64,000 nucleotides of DNA, from positions 6,021,501 through 6,085,500 of the forward strand of contig NZ_CP053564.1 of assembly GCF_013155125.1 (NCBI RefSeq), read 5' to 3'. Shown here piece by piece: positions 33,885 through 42,120 of this stretch; position 1 is the stretch's first letter, and every line of letters begins with the position of its first letter. A model generated the notes under the pieces. That model was not told the DNA's origin and made no database searches. It saw nothing but the letters and a program-made list of their open reading frames with translations. A program made the position numbers and the translations under genes. The DNA comes from Pseudonocardia broussonetiae. Its GTDB lineage: Bacteria; Actinomycetota; Actinomycetes; Mycobacteriales; Pseudonocardiaceae.

Positions 33885-34871
33885 TCAGCTTCCGAGGCCG
33901 AGCTGCCGCTGGAACGCCCGCACCGCGCCGACCGCGTTGTCCGCGCCCTCGACGTTCTCGGCGATCTCCTCGCCGTAGGCGCGGACCGCCTGCTCGCCCA
34001 GCGGCTGCCACTTCGCCACCCACTCGGTGAGCTGCGGCAGGTTCGAGTCGACCTCGGACATGTGCTTCACCAGCGCCTCGGTCCACCGCCGGGACCGCTC
34101 GCTGTCGCGCAGCGCCGCCTCGGTCAGCAGCGCGTGCAGCACGTCGCCGTGGCGCCGCGCGGAGACGCCGAGCTGGCGCAGGACGATCTCGTCGATCGCC
34201 GGCTTCGCCACGACGTTGAGCGCCACGAAGGCCTCGGCCCAGTCGAACGTGACGAGCTGGCGCTCCATGAGCTCGCGGAAGCCCTGCCAGGCCGGCAGCT
34301 CCTCCCACAGCTCGCGCTCGCGCTGCCCGAACCCGGTCCCTGGGTGGGCCAGGCCGAGCTCGGCCGTCCGGTACGCGACGTTGGACAGCCACCGCAGCGA
34401 GTCCGCGGCCTGGAAGGCCGCGCAGTTCGCGATGGTGCTGGACGGCGCGATGTGGACGAGGTACGCGCTGGCCATCTGCACCGTGTGGAGCAGGTACCGG
34501 CTCGGCGTGTACAGCTGCGCCAGGGTCGCGACCCACTCCGGGGACAGCCCCCGGTCGTGGCCCTCGGCGTTGTGCTGGTCGAGCAGGCCCTCGACGTAGG
34601 TCTCCTGCCCGTCCTGCAGGATGTTGTAGGTCCGGTACACGAGCTCGTCGGGGTCGCGGAACGCGTCCCAGTCCGGGTGCGTGACCGGGCTCTGGTTGCG
34701 GTGCTCCCGGTAGAAGTCCGCCATGAACCCGGTGTGGGCGACGTCCCACGGCTGCTCGGCGTCGCGGGTGTGCCACAGCAGCTTGGTCGAGACGATCTCG
34801 TACTCGCTCGGCTTGCGGCGGCGGGCGGTCAGGTGCGCCCACGTCTTGAGGGGCTTGAGCGGAGCGGTCAT
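33885..34871 (-). CDS. tmoE: Di-iron monooxygenase hydroxylase beta subunit (TmoE-like), 328 aa
   Basis: Ferritin-like helical protein without the iron ligands. Recognisable segments include LKPLKTWAHLTARRRKPSEYEIVSTKLLWHT (read in parts), HTGFMADFYREHRNQ, and TFDWAEAFVALNVVAKPAID, typical of the structural beta subunit of toluene and phenol hydroxylases. The ATG at 34871 overlaps the effector gene stop by four bases. It pairs with the alpha subunit to form the (alpha-beta-gamma)2 hydroxylase. Confidence 0.88.
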   Translation of the reverse strand: MTAPLKPLKTWAHLTARRRKPSEYEIVSTKLLWHTRDAEQPWDVAHTGFMADFYREHRNQSPVTHPDWDAFRDPDELVYRTYNILQDGQETYVEGLLDQHNAEGHDRGLSPEWVATLAQLYTPSRYLLHTVQMASAYLVHIAPSSTIANCAAFQAADSLRWLSNVAYRTAELGLAHPGTGFGQRERELWEELPAWQGFRELMERQLVTFDWAEAFVALNVVAKPAIDEIVLRQLGVSARRHGDVLHALLTEAALRDSERSRRWTEALVKHMSEVDSNLPQLTEWVAKWQPLGEQAVRAYGEEIAENVEGADNAVGAVRAFQRQLGLGS

Positions 34872-35206
34872 GTCCGGGCCTCCTGCACGGCGGTCGCGCC
34901 CGCTGCCGGGGCGCCGAGGTAGAAGCGGAAGACGTCGCTGCTGGTGTCGATGCGGCCCACGAACGACGGCATGATCAGTTCCAGCTCCGACATGCGGAAC
35001 GGTCGGCCGAGCTCCTCCGCGATCGTGGCGCGGCGCAGGATGCACTCGCCGCCCTCGACCTCGACGCGGACGTAGGAGCCGCGGTCTCGGATGTCGACGC
35101 GCCGGCCGGCGTTGTCGATCACGGCCGCGTCGGCCACGGCGCGGGCGACGTCGCCGGTCTGCAGGACCGGTCCGACCGGGTCGATGATGGGATCAGTGAC
35201 GGTCAT
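34868..35206 (-). CDS. tmoD: MmoB/DmpM-family effector protein (TmoD-like), 112 aa
   Basis: A small cofactor-free regulatory protein that docks on the hydroxylase and tunes oxygen activation. PVLQTGDVARAVADAAVIDN and SYVRVEVEGGECILRRATIAEELGRPF (read in parts) match the family, and FRMSELELIMPSFVGRI is the usual hydroxylase-docking helix and strand. Length is normal (about 100-115). It lies nine bp after the TmoB-like gene. Confidence 0.88.
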   Translation of the reverse strand: MTVTDPIIDPVGPVLQTGDVARAVADAAVIDNAGRRVDIRDRGSYVRVEVEGGECILRRATIAEELGRPFRMSELELIMPSFVGRIDTSSDVFRFYLGAPAAGATAVQEART

Positions 35207-35215
35207 CGGTCCTCC

Positions 35216-35470
35216 TCATTCGAAGTAGATCTCGATGCACTCGGTCGGTTCGAGGCCGGACTCGGCCACGGTGCTGGAGCGGCCGTAGGGCGCGTCCGCA
35301 CCCTGCTTGCGCACGCGCAGGGTGCGGCCGGGCTGGTCGAACACGTGGACGCCGATGACGTTGGTCGCGGCGGCCGCGGCGACCTCGTCCATCGTGTTCT
35401 CCGAGTCCACGGGCAGGAGCTTGATGACGAAGTCGCCGTCGAAGTGCGAGGCGAGCGGGATCAGTGCCAT
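35216..35470 (-). CDS. tmoB: Hydroxylase gamma subunit (TmoB-like), 84 aa
   Basis: Begins MALIPLASHFDGDFVIKLLPVD and has the ubiquitin-like, beta-grasp outline of TmoB/gamma subunits of group 2 di-iron monooxygenases, ending in a conserved acidic segment ECIEIYFE. It is 21 bp downstream of the alpha-subunit gene. Its presence separates this enzyme from phenol-hydroxylase or propane-monooxygenase types, whose extra subunits differ. Confidence 0.85.
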   Translation of the reverse strand: MALIPLASHFDGDFVIKLLPVDSENTMDEVAAAAATNVIGVHVFDQPGRTLRVRKQGADAPYGRSSTVAESGLEPTECIEIYFE

Positions 35471-35491
35471 GTCGTGCCTCCTCCGTCCGGC

Positions 35492-36988
35492 TCAGCCGGC
35501 CTTGGCCAGCTGCTTGCGGTAGGTCTCGACCCAGGCGAGGCCGTGGGCGTCGTCGCCCCCGGGGCCGACCACGCCGAGACCCATGTACTCCAGGACCCCG
35601 CCGAGGTCGGCGGGCTGGATGTCACCGCCCAGGAAGCGGTCGATGAGGTTCTTGTGGTGCCTGTAGCGCTCGGGGTCGTCCTCGAAGATCCACTTGTCGA
35701 CCTCGGACGCGAAGTGGTAGCGCCGGCCCTCGTGCACGAGGGAGATGTCGCGCAGCGTCTGCGAGGGCGTGCCGACGATCGGCAGCTGCGACACGTTGCA
35801 GATGACCGGCAGCGTCCCGGGGACCGTCCTGTCGATCCGGTCGTTCGCGAAGTTGTCGATCAGGACGTCCCACACCTTGCCGAAGGTGTCGTTCCACCCG
35901 GGGTACTTCTCCTCGAGCCAGTCCCGCTCGGGCGGGCTGACCCCGGCCGCGGGGTTCCACCAGAGGGTCGGGCGCCAGGAGTAGGTGCCCAGCTGCTGGC
36001 CGTGGTGGTGCTCGGAGATGTCGCGCAGGAAGATGTCCCAGTACCAGGGCTTGGACAGCCCGAGGTCCTCGAGCGAGCGCATGAACTGAGTGACGATCCA
36101 CTCCTCCATGAACTCCTTGAAGGAGGCCTCACGGACGTCGAGCGGGACGTAGTAGTCCATCGGGATGCCGGACAGCACGGTGAAGAGCCGGTAGGAGCGC
36201 CAGAAGGAGATGTCGATCATCTTTTGGGCCTTCTCGCGCTGCCCGTTCTCGATCATCATCTGCAGCAGCGGCGTGCCCAGCTGGGCGTGCCGCGCCTCGT
36301 CGGACTGGATGCTCTGGATCAGCTTCGAGAAGGTGAAGTCGCCGGCCTTGGCCGCGTCCCCGGACAGGCCGATGAACTGCAGGTTGGTGAAGCCGGTCTC
36401 GAACGCGAAGTTCGCGAAGATCGACGTCGACACGGCGTCGCGCGTCATCATGACGTCGTCGAAGAAGTGCCGGGCCCCGAGCGTCACCCAGTTGTCGGTG
36501 AACATCGCCGCGTGGGACCACTCGAACTGGCGGTCCTTGCTGACGTACTCGTGCGGGAAGTACAGCTGGATCTGCCCGTGCCGGATCTCGTCGAGCATCC
36601 CGAAGGTGGCCATGTTGCGCATGCCGGGCGCCTTGGACCAGCGCACGAAGCGCGACTCCTGGAAGGACGCGCCGTACTCGACGACGGCGACCGCGGCGTA
36701 GTGCTCCTTGAGGATGGAGATCCAGCCCGGGTCGGCCTTATTGTAGAGGTCGGCGCGCTCCAGTGCGGCCTTGACGGAGTAGGCGCCGGCGTCCTTCTGC
36801 CGCTGGATGTCGACGTACTCGCGGTAGCTGACCTTGTAGGGCTCGTCGTAGGTGGACCACACCTCGTCGGGCAGTCCCTCACCGCCGCTGAGCTCCGGCG
36901 GGAACAGCTCGTCCTGCGTGACGTAGCGGGGTGTCCATTCGGTGCTGCGCGCGATGTCGTACCACTGCGCGCGTTCCAGCAGAGCCAT
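35492..36988 (-). CDS. tmoA: Di-iron monooxygenase hydroxylase alpha subunit (TmoA-like), 498 aa
   Basis: All six iron ligands can be counted directly: E104, E134 and H137 (DEIRH), E197, E231 and H234 (DEARH). The numbers are identical to those of toluene 4-monooxygenase. The active-site Thr is T201 and the aromatic pocket residues F176, F196 and F205 are also conserved, as is A107. Two pocket positions differ: V100 for Ile and V103 for Gly. Length is normal (about 500). It hydroxylates or epoxidises a substrate with oxygen and electrons delivered by the reductase and Rieske protein. Second gene of the operon after the decarboxylase-fold gene. Confidence 0.95.
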   Translation of the reverse strand: MALLERAQWYDIARSTEWTPRYVTQDELFPPELSGGEGLPDEVWSTYDEPYKVSYREYVDIQRQKDAGAYSVKAALERADLYNKADPGWISILKEHYAAVAVVEYGASFQESRFVRWSKAPGMRNMATFGMLDEIRHGQIQLYFPHEYVSKDRQFEWSHAAMFTDNWVTLGARHFFDDVMMTRDAVSTSIFANFAFETGFTNLQFIGLSGDAAKAGDFTFSKLIQSIQSDEARHAQLGTPLLQMMIENGQREKAQKMIDISFWRSYRLFTVLSGIPMDYYVPLDVREASFKEFMEEWIVTQFMRSLEDLGLSKPWYWDIFLRDISEHHHGQQLGTYSWRPTLWWNPAAGVSPPERDWLEEKYPGWNDTFGKVWDVLIDNFANDRIDRTVPGTLPVICNVSQLPIVGTPSQTLRDISLVHEGRRYHFASEVDKWIFEDDPERYRHHKNLIDRFLGGDIQPADLGGVLEYMGLGVVGPGGDDAHGLAWVETYRKQLAKAG

Positions 36989-37030
36989 GAGTTGCTCCTC
37001 GGGATGTCGGTGCGGGAAACCTGGGGGCGG

Positions 37031-37735
37031 TCAGCTGCCGTGCTCGGAGCCGAGCGGGCCCTCGCCACCGGGGTAGACGAACGTCATCGACGGCGCGTAG
37101 AAGCCGAAGGTGATCTGCAGCGGGTCCGCCGGGCGCAGCTGGTAGGTCGGGTGGGTGGGGTCGAGGAACTCGAAGGACTCCACGCGGAAGTGCTCGGCGA
37201 CGTCGGCCACGTAGGCGTAGCGGCCGCTGACGAACCCGTCGCCGCGGCGGGTGATGTAGCGCAGCTGACCGGCGGCGCGCTGGGGCGTGCCGACGGTGAC
37301 CGTCGCGGTCGTCCGGATGACCGGCCGGCCGTCGAGGTGCGTGGTCGCGACCAGGGTGTCGCCGTCGAGGTCGAGGGTGGTCCGGCCCGGTTCGCCCGCG
37401 GGGACGCCGTGCTCCAGCGCGTAGCGGGTCATGACGTCGGAGCTGTTGTGGTAGTGCGTCCACCAGCGGGCGGGGACCCCGACCTCGGTGTCCAGCCCGG
37501 CGAGGTCGGCGCCCAGGTAGGTCAGCGAGTACGCCCCGAACTGCTCGTCCCCGACCGACGACGTCTGGTCCGGCCCGTCCACCACGTACTGGTTGATGTA
37601 GCAGGTGCGGTCGTCCGCCGGGGTCAGCCCCTCGGGCACGAGCTTCGCGACCGCGTCCGGGTCCGCCGGGACCCACACGAGGTAGAGCGTCCGCGAGTTG
37701 GTGATCAGCTGCGGGGGGTGCAGCGACGTTCCCAT
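37031..37735 (-). CDS. Acetoacetate-decarboxylase-fold protein without catalytic lysine, 234 aa
   Basis: Similar to ADC-family proteins in layout: YLVWVPADPDAVAKLVPEGL at the start, GAYSLTYLGADLAG, HYHNSSDVMTRYALEHG (read in parts) and the late PADPLQITFGFYAPSMTFVYP. The known decarboxylase uses a Schiff-base lysine near residue 115, in a PKK context. This protein has only one lysine in the whole chain, K31, so the classical mechanism is unlikely. Excellent AAGGAG ribosome site six bases from the ATG. It heads the 14-gene monooxygenase operon, so it may be an aldolase-, dehydratase- or binding-type variant acting on the hydroxylated product or substrate. Confidence 0.75.
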   Translation of the reverse strand: MGTSLHPPQLITNSRTLYLVWVPADPDAVAKLVPEGLTPADDRTCYINQYVVDGPDQTSSVGDEQFGAYSLTYLGADLAGLDTEVGVPARWWTHYHNSSDVMTRYALEHGVPAGEPGRTTLDLDGDTLVATTHLDGRPVIRTTATVTVGTPQRAAGQLRYITRRGDGFVSGRYAYVADVAEHFRVESFEFLDPTHPTYQLRPADPLQITFGFYAPSMTFVYPGGEGPLGSEHGS

Positions 37736-37849
37736 GTCGACTCCTTGCTCACCGTCGGTCGTCTGGTGGGGGTCGACCGCGGGAGCGTCCCGCGCGGTCG
37801 GCCGATGCTCAGACCCTGGTCGACGGGGGGTGCGGCGAGAAGTGCGCAC

Positions 37850-37859
37850 GTTGGACAAC
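37850..37859. promoter_or_regulatory. Candidate operator GTTG-GA-CAAC upstream of the monooxygenase operon
   Basis: The perfect inverted repeat GTTGGACAAC lies in the 174-bp gap between the PucR-type gene and the operon start. A similar GTTGACAAC overlaps the -35 of the LLM/acyl-CoA operon (42120-42128), and TGGACAAGC lies at the candidate pxpB2 promoter. The match between three promoters is suggestive; the regulator is unproven. Confidence 0.3.
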
Positions 37860-37909
37860 GCGGACGTGACCGGTGCCACTGTGGAGCACGCGGGCTCCGG
37901 GGCGGTCGG

Positions 37910-39430
37910 TCAGAGCCGGTCGTCGAGCAGCAGGGCGATCCAGAGCTCGGCGCGCGTCGTCGGGTCGTCGATGTCGCGCTCGAGCGCTTCCGCGACCTTG
38001 CCCATCCGGTAGCGCAGCGTGTGCCGGTGGATGCCGAGCGCCGAGGCGGAGGCGTCGGACTGCCCGTTGTTCGCCAGGAACGTCCGCAGGGTGAGCCGCA
38101 GGTCGATCTTGGAGGTGCGGTCCTTGTCCCGCAGCGGCGCCAGGAGCGCCTCCGCCCAACCCCGCGCCTCGTCGTTGTGCAGGTGGCGCATGAGCCCGGC
38201 GGTGGCCACGTCGCTGGCGAAGGCGAGCTTGCCGGCCGAGCCGGGCGCGCTGTTGAACACCGAGCGCACCTGGACCCAGGCCTGTGGCAGCTCCCGCGCC
38301 GACACCGGGTCGCTGACCGCGCCGCGGGCCAGCGGGATGCGGCGGAGCAGGGACTCCAGCGTGCGCACGTCGCCCTCCGCGGGCGGCATCAGCACCACCA
38401 CCCGTCCCTTCTCCCACTCCGCGACGAGCGCGCAGAGGCTGCGCAGGCCGTGGTCGCTCTCGGCGTGCTCGAGCAGCTCGACCTCGTGGCCGGTCGGCAC
38501 GCCGAGCACCGCGACCCGCAGGTCGCCCTCGGGGAAGTCGGTGTCCAGGGACTCCGCGATCGAGGCGGCGAGGGCGACGTCCCCCTCGGTCGCGACCTTG
38601 AACACGGCCAGGCGGTGGCGCCGCTGGCTGTCCAGCAGGCCCCACTCGGTGTTGAGGTCGGCGCAGAGCAGGGACACGGCCGTGGTCACGATCGCCTGCT
38701 CCGCCCGACCCAGCGGCGTGCTGCGGCCGACCGCGAGGAAGCCCCGGATGCTGCTCCGGACCGTCAGCGGGAGCAGCACGACGGACTCCCCCGCCACGGA
38801 CATGCTCACGCTGGACGCGCCGCCGCGCTCCCGCAGACGGGGCAGGTCGATGCGCACCCGCGCGAGGTGCGTGCGACCGGCCGGCACGCCCGCGCGGAGG
38901 GCCCCGTCGTGGTCGAGCAGGAGCGCCCACCCCTGGACCGCCTTGGCCAGGCGCTCCACGATCGCCCGCGCCGCGTAGGGCGAGAGCGAGGCGCGGGAGA
39001 GGTCCCGCTGCGCGCTGACCGCGAACGTCAGCTCCTTCTGCCGCTCGTCGGACAGGTAGTCCGACACCAGGCGCCCGATGACGCTGAAGCCGGTCGCGGC
39101 CGGGACGTAGAGGAGCGGCAGGTCCGCCTCCTGCGCTGCGGCGGCGAGGTCGTCGGGCACCTCCGGGTAGAAGGCGCTCACGCCGAACCCGAGGGCCACG
39201 GCGCCCGCATCCTTGAGACGGCCGACGTACTGCCGCCTCGCCGCCTGCCCCTGCGACAGGCGGGACCCGGTCGTGAGGACGAGGTCTCCCCCGTCGATGT
39301 AGGGCGAGGGGTCCGGCAGCTCGCTGATCAGCGCCCACGCGAGCTCGCCGCGCAGCGCCGCCGGCGAGCCCGCGATCGCCCGGAGCTGGAGCTCCGCGCG
39401 GTCGAGCAGGTTCCGGACCGTGAGCGACAT
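37910..39430 (-). CDS. PucR-family transcriptional regulator, 506 aa
   Basis: The N-terminus (SLTVRNLLDRAELQLRAIAG and YIDGGDLVLTTGSRL) is the PucR purine-catabolism-type sensor domain; the middle is GAF-like, and the C-terminus ends in the helix-turn-helix ASALGIHRHTLRYRMGKV. Regulators of this kind usually activate catabolic operons in answer to a small nitrogenous or aromatic ligand. It is transcribed in the same direction as the monooxygenase operon, 174 bp before it, and is divergent from the second AHS1/AHS2 pair. It is thus placed to control both. Confidence 0.85.
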   Translation of the reverse strand: MSLTVRNLLDRAELQLRAIAGSPAALRGELAWALISELPDPSPYIDGGDLVLTTGSRLSQGQAARRQYVGRLKDAGAVALGFGVSAFYPEVPDDLAAAAQEADLPLLYVPAATGFSVIGRLVSDYLSDERQKELTFAVSAQRDLSRASLSPYAARAIVERLAKAVQGWALLLDHDGALRAGVPAGRTHLARVRIDLPRLRERGGASSVSMSVAGESVVLLPLTVRSSIRGFLAVGRSTPLGRAEQAIVTTAVSLLCADLNTEWGLLDSQRRHRLAVFKVATEGDVALAASIAESLDTDFPEGDLRVAVLGVPTGHEVELLEHAESDHGLRSLCALVAEWEKGRVVVLMPPAEGDVRTLESLLRRIPLARGAVSDPVSARELPQAWVQVRSVFNSAPGSAGKLAFASDVATAGLMRHLHNDEARGWAEALLAPLRDKDRTSKIDLRLTLRTFLANNGQSDASASALGIHRHTLRYRMGKVAEALERDIDDPTTRAELWIALLLDDRL

Positions 39431-39587
39431 CGGGCCTCCGAACGCAGGATGACGCAGCGGGACGACCATGATCGCGCGCCGTCCCGGCCGCGCAATACGT
39501 CGAACGGGCACGAGGGCCGAGCGGCTGCGGCGCGTGCCGGTGCCGCGGATACAAGCGCAGTGGATCCCTCCGACGGGATCAGCACTC

Positions 39588-39617
39588 TGGACAAGCACCC
39601 GCGCCCGTCTGTACAAC
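39588..39617 (+). promoter_or_regulatory. Candidate promoter of the second AHS1/AHS2 pair
   Basis: TGGACA (39588-39593), an 18-bp spacer and TACAAC (39612-39617) resemble a vegetative promoter about 72 bp before the ATG at 39690, which has a GAGGG ribosome site. No other clear signal is seen in the 259-bp gap (39431-39689). Confidence 0.35.
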
Positions 39618-39689
39618 CCGCGCACAGCCCGGTGGCCGGTCCGCGGACGAGGCTGCCGGTTCACCACCTGCATGCGAGAGCGAGGGACC

Positions 39690-40664
39690 ATGCCGGCCAT
39701 CGTCGGACGCACCGAGCTGGACGCGGGGCGGCCGCACGTCACGTACCGGACCGCGGGCGACCGCGCCCTGCTGGTCGAGTACGGCCTCCCGCACCCGGTG
39801 GACCTCGGCGTGAACTTCTTCGTGCACGCCATCGCCCGCCGCGTCGGGGCCCACCCGGTGCGCGGGCTGCTCGAGGTCGCCCCGGGCCTGCGCTCGCTGC
39901 TCGTCCACTACGACCCGGCGGTGATCGGCCAGGCCGCGGTGATCACCGCGCTGGACGAGCTGCACGCGGACGTCGCCGAGCCCGCCTCGATCGTGCTCCC
40001 GAGCAGGCGGCTGCGGCTGCCGATCGCCTTCGACGACACCACCTCCCGCGAGGCGGTCAACCGGTACCGCATCACCACCCGCCCGGACGCCCCGAACGTC
40101 GTCGACGGGAACAACATCGACTACATGGTCCGCTACAACGGCCTGCCGGACCGCGCCTCGCTGTACGCCCGGATCCTGGAGAGCACCTGGTGGAACGCCT
40201 TCAGCGGGTTCTACCCGGGACTCCCGTCGCTGCTCCCCCTCGATCCCCGGTCCGAGCTCATCGGGCCCAAGTACAACCCCGCCCGGACGTGGACGCCCGA
40301 GGGTGCCGTCGCGATCGGCGGCCCGTGCCTGGTCGTGCACCCGATCGAGTCGTCGGGTTCCTACCAGGTCCTCGGCCGCACGCTGCCCATCAGCGACCTG
40401 GCGCCGCGCCGGATGCGCGCCCACCGCGTCGACCCGATCCTGGTGCACCCCGGCGACCGGATCACCTTCTACGCCATCAGCGAGGCCGAGCTGGTGGAGC
40501 TGCGCCGGCAGGTCTTCGAGGGCCGCTACGACTACGAGATCGAGCCCGGCCAGTACACGGCGTCGGAGTACTTCGAGACGGCCGCCGAGCCAGCGGTGGA
40601 GGCCGAGGCGGCCCGGCGCCGGGCCGCACGCGCCGCCGCGCAGGAACTGGTGAGGATCCCGTGA
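39690..40664 (+). CDS. pxpB: Second AHS1-domain (PxpB-like) subunit, 324 aa
   Basis: AHS1/KipI family: YRTAGDRALLVEYGLPHPVD, HPVRGLLEVAPGLRSLLVHYDP (read in parts), RRLRLPIAFDD, FSGFYPGLPSLLPLDP and SSGSYQVLGRTLPISD, the last matching the GGWQIIGRTP region better than copy 1 does. A C-terminal Ala/Glu/Arg-rich helix of about 35 residues is extra. The ATG at 39690 is preferred over an in-frame ATG at 39672. It overlaps the AHS2 gene by four bases. No biotin carboxylase or carrier is encoded beside it; those of the divergent operon could serve it. Confidence 0.82.
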   Translation: MPAIVGRTELDAGRPHVTYRTAGDRALLVEYGLPHPVDLGVNFFVHAIARRVGAHPVRGLLEVAPGLRSLLVHYDPAVIGQAAVITALDELHADVAEPASIVLPSRRLRLPIAFDDTTSREAVNRYRITTRPDAPNVVDGNNIDYMVRYNGLPDRASLYARILESTWWNAFSGFYPGLPSLLPLDPRSELIGPKYNPARTWTPEGAVAIGGPCLVVHPIESSGSYQVLGRTLPISDLAPRRMRAHRVDPILVHPGDRITFYAISEAELVELRRQVFEGRYDYEIEPGQYTASEYFETAAEPAVEAEAARRRAARAAAQELVRIP

Positions 40665-41668
40665 CGCCCCAGGCCTCCCGGACCGCGACGCCGATGTTCG
40701 AGATCGTCGACCCCGGCCTCCAGACGACCGTGCAGGACCACCCCGGCCGCCTCGGGCGGCAGGCGCTGGGGTTCTTCCCCTCCGGCCCGGTCGACCACCT
40801 GGCGTTCCGGGCCGCCAACCTGCTGGTCGGCAACCGGTTGGGCGCGGCGGCGCTGGAGATCCCGCTCGGGCGCTTCCAGGCCAACGTCCTGCACGCCGGC
40901 ACCGTCGCGGTGACCGGCCCCGAGGCGGCCGTGACCGTCAACGGCGAGCCCGTCCCGCAGTGGGAGTCCGTCGCGGTCCGGGAGGGCGACGTCATCGCGA
41001 GCGGGGTGGTCCGCGGACCCGGCTACCGGCTCTACCTCGCCGCCGCCGGCGGCATCGAGGTCCGTGACGCGTTCGGGTCCCGCTCGACCCACCTCGTCGC
41101 CGGTATCGGCGGGCTCGACGGCCGGGCGCTCGAACGCGCGGACGTCCTCGACGTGAACGTCGGCGCCGAACCCGGCCGTCCCCGGCGGCTCCCCGTCTCG
41201 CTGCGCCCCACCTACACGCGCAGCTGGGAGGTCGAGGTCATCCGCGGGCCGCACGCCGACCCCGACTTCCTCACCGCCGACGACATGGCGCACTTCCTCA
41301 CCGCGACCTGGCGCTGCGACCTCAACTCCGACCGCGTGGCGGTCCGGCTCAACCCGCACCGGTTCCGGTGGGCCCGCGAGACGGGTGACGTCGCCGGCGG
41401 CCACCCGTCGAACGTCCTGGACAACAGCTACCCGCTGGGCGGGATCCTCGCCTACGGCGACGTGCTGACGATCCTGGGACCGGAGAGCAACTCCTCGGGC
41501 GGGTTCGCCGTGATCGCGACCGTGGCCCAGGCGGCGCTGTGGAAGGTCGGGCAGTTCCGCCCGGGCAAGGACACGGTCGTGTTCCGCGAGATCGACCTGG
41601 ACCAAGCCGCGGCCCTGCACGACCACGTCGCCCGCGTCCTCGACCCGAGGCACGTCGACCGGACGTGA
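40661..41668 (+). CDS. pxpC: Second AHS2-domain (PxpC-like) subunit, 335 aa
   Basis: Carries FEIVDPGLQTTVQDHPGRLGRQALGFFPSGPVD at the start (read in parts), FGSRSTHLVAGIGGLDGRAL in the middle and NSSGGFAVIATVAQAALW near the end, all matching KipA/AHS2 proteins. The GTG at 40661 overlaps the preceding stop. It is clearly a homologue of the copy at 28.2-29.2 kb but not a recent duplicate. With copy 2 of AHS1 it could be a second carboxyltransferase sharing the same carboxybiotin donor, or a PxpBC-type kinase/hydrolase. Confidence 0.82.
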   Translation: MTPQASRTATPMFEIVDPGLQTTVQDHPGRLGRQALGFFPSGPVDHLAFRAANLLVGNRLGAAALEIPLGRFQANVLHAGTVAVTGPEAAVTVNGEPVPQWESVAVREGDVIASGVVRGPGYRLYLAAAGGIEVRDAFGSRSTHLVAGIGGLDGRALERADVLDVNVGAEPGRPRRLPVSLRPTYTRSWEVEVIRGPHADPDFLTADDMAHFLTATWRCDLNSDRVAVRLNPHRFRWARETGDVAGGHPSNVLDNSYPLGGILAYGDVLTILGPESNSSGGFAVIATVAQAALWKVGQFRPGKDTVVFREIDLDQAAALHDHVARVLDPRHVDRT

Positions 41669-41692
41669 CCCGCGGTCCCGGCGTCCCCCGTC

Positions 41693-41992
41693 TCAGGCGT
41701 CCGCACCGCCCTCCACCACGAACTGCACGCTGTGCACCGACTCGACGTGGCCGCGCGGCACGGCCAGGTGAGCGGGGTGCCGCAGGTACTCCCGGAAGTC
41801 CTCGGCGTCCGCGAACTCCGTGACGACCGCGTAGTCGGCGTTCGTCGGCCGCTCCCCCAGGTCGCGCCCCTGCCGGGTGCGGATCGGGAACGGGAGCTGG
41901 CCGGGCAGTGCCGCGAGCGCCGCGCGGAACGCCTCGATCTCGGCGGCGGTCGCGGAGTCGGTGAACCTCAGCGTGAGGCAGTGCAGCAGCAT
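41693..41992 (-). CDS. Dabb (stress-responsive A/B barrel) domain protein, 99 aa
   Basis: The single A/B-barrel domain opens MLLHCLTLRFTDSATAAEIEAF and contains DYAVVTEFADAEDFREYLRHPAHL (read in parts), with the His of the PAHL segment conserved across the family. Members dimerise and include small lyases and cyclases acting on polyketide-like or aromatic compounds, though many have no known role. It converges with the second AHS2 gene and is divergent from the LLM operon. Confidence 0.8.
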   Translation of the reverse strand: MLLHCLTLRFTDSATAAEIEAFRAALAALPGQLPFPIRTRQGRDLGERPTNADYAVVTEFADAEDFREYLRHPAHLAVPRGHVESVHSVQFVVEGGADA

Positions 41993-42120
41993 GTCGCCCT
42001 CCTGACGTCGGTGCGTGAGCCGCGGTGGACATTAGCGGTCGATGACTCCGGACACCAGCCGTTGCGCTGGTGAAAGCGTCACTGCGGTCGGTTCCGCAAC
42101 CATGATGCCGTTAGTGCTCG

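Noticed and set aside
28045..37735. Classical phenol or toluene meta-cleavage operon because of the tautomerase
   Set aside because: No catechol dioxygenase, semialdehyde dehydrogenase, hydratase or aldolase is encoded in the operon.
35345..41668. A plus-strand open frame of over 2000 codons across the monooxygenase alpha gene, the PucR gene and both AHS genes
   Set aside because: In very GC-rich DNA the antisense frame of real genes is often stop-free. Only its last part (from 40661) has family motifs; the rest is low-complexity and opposite well-supported genes.
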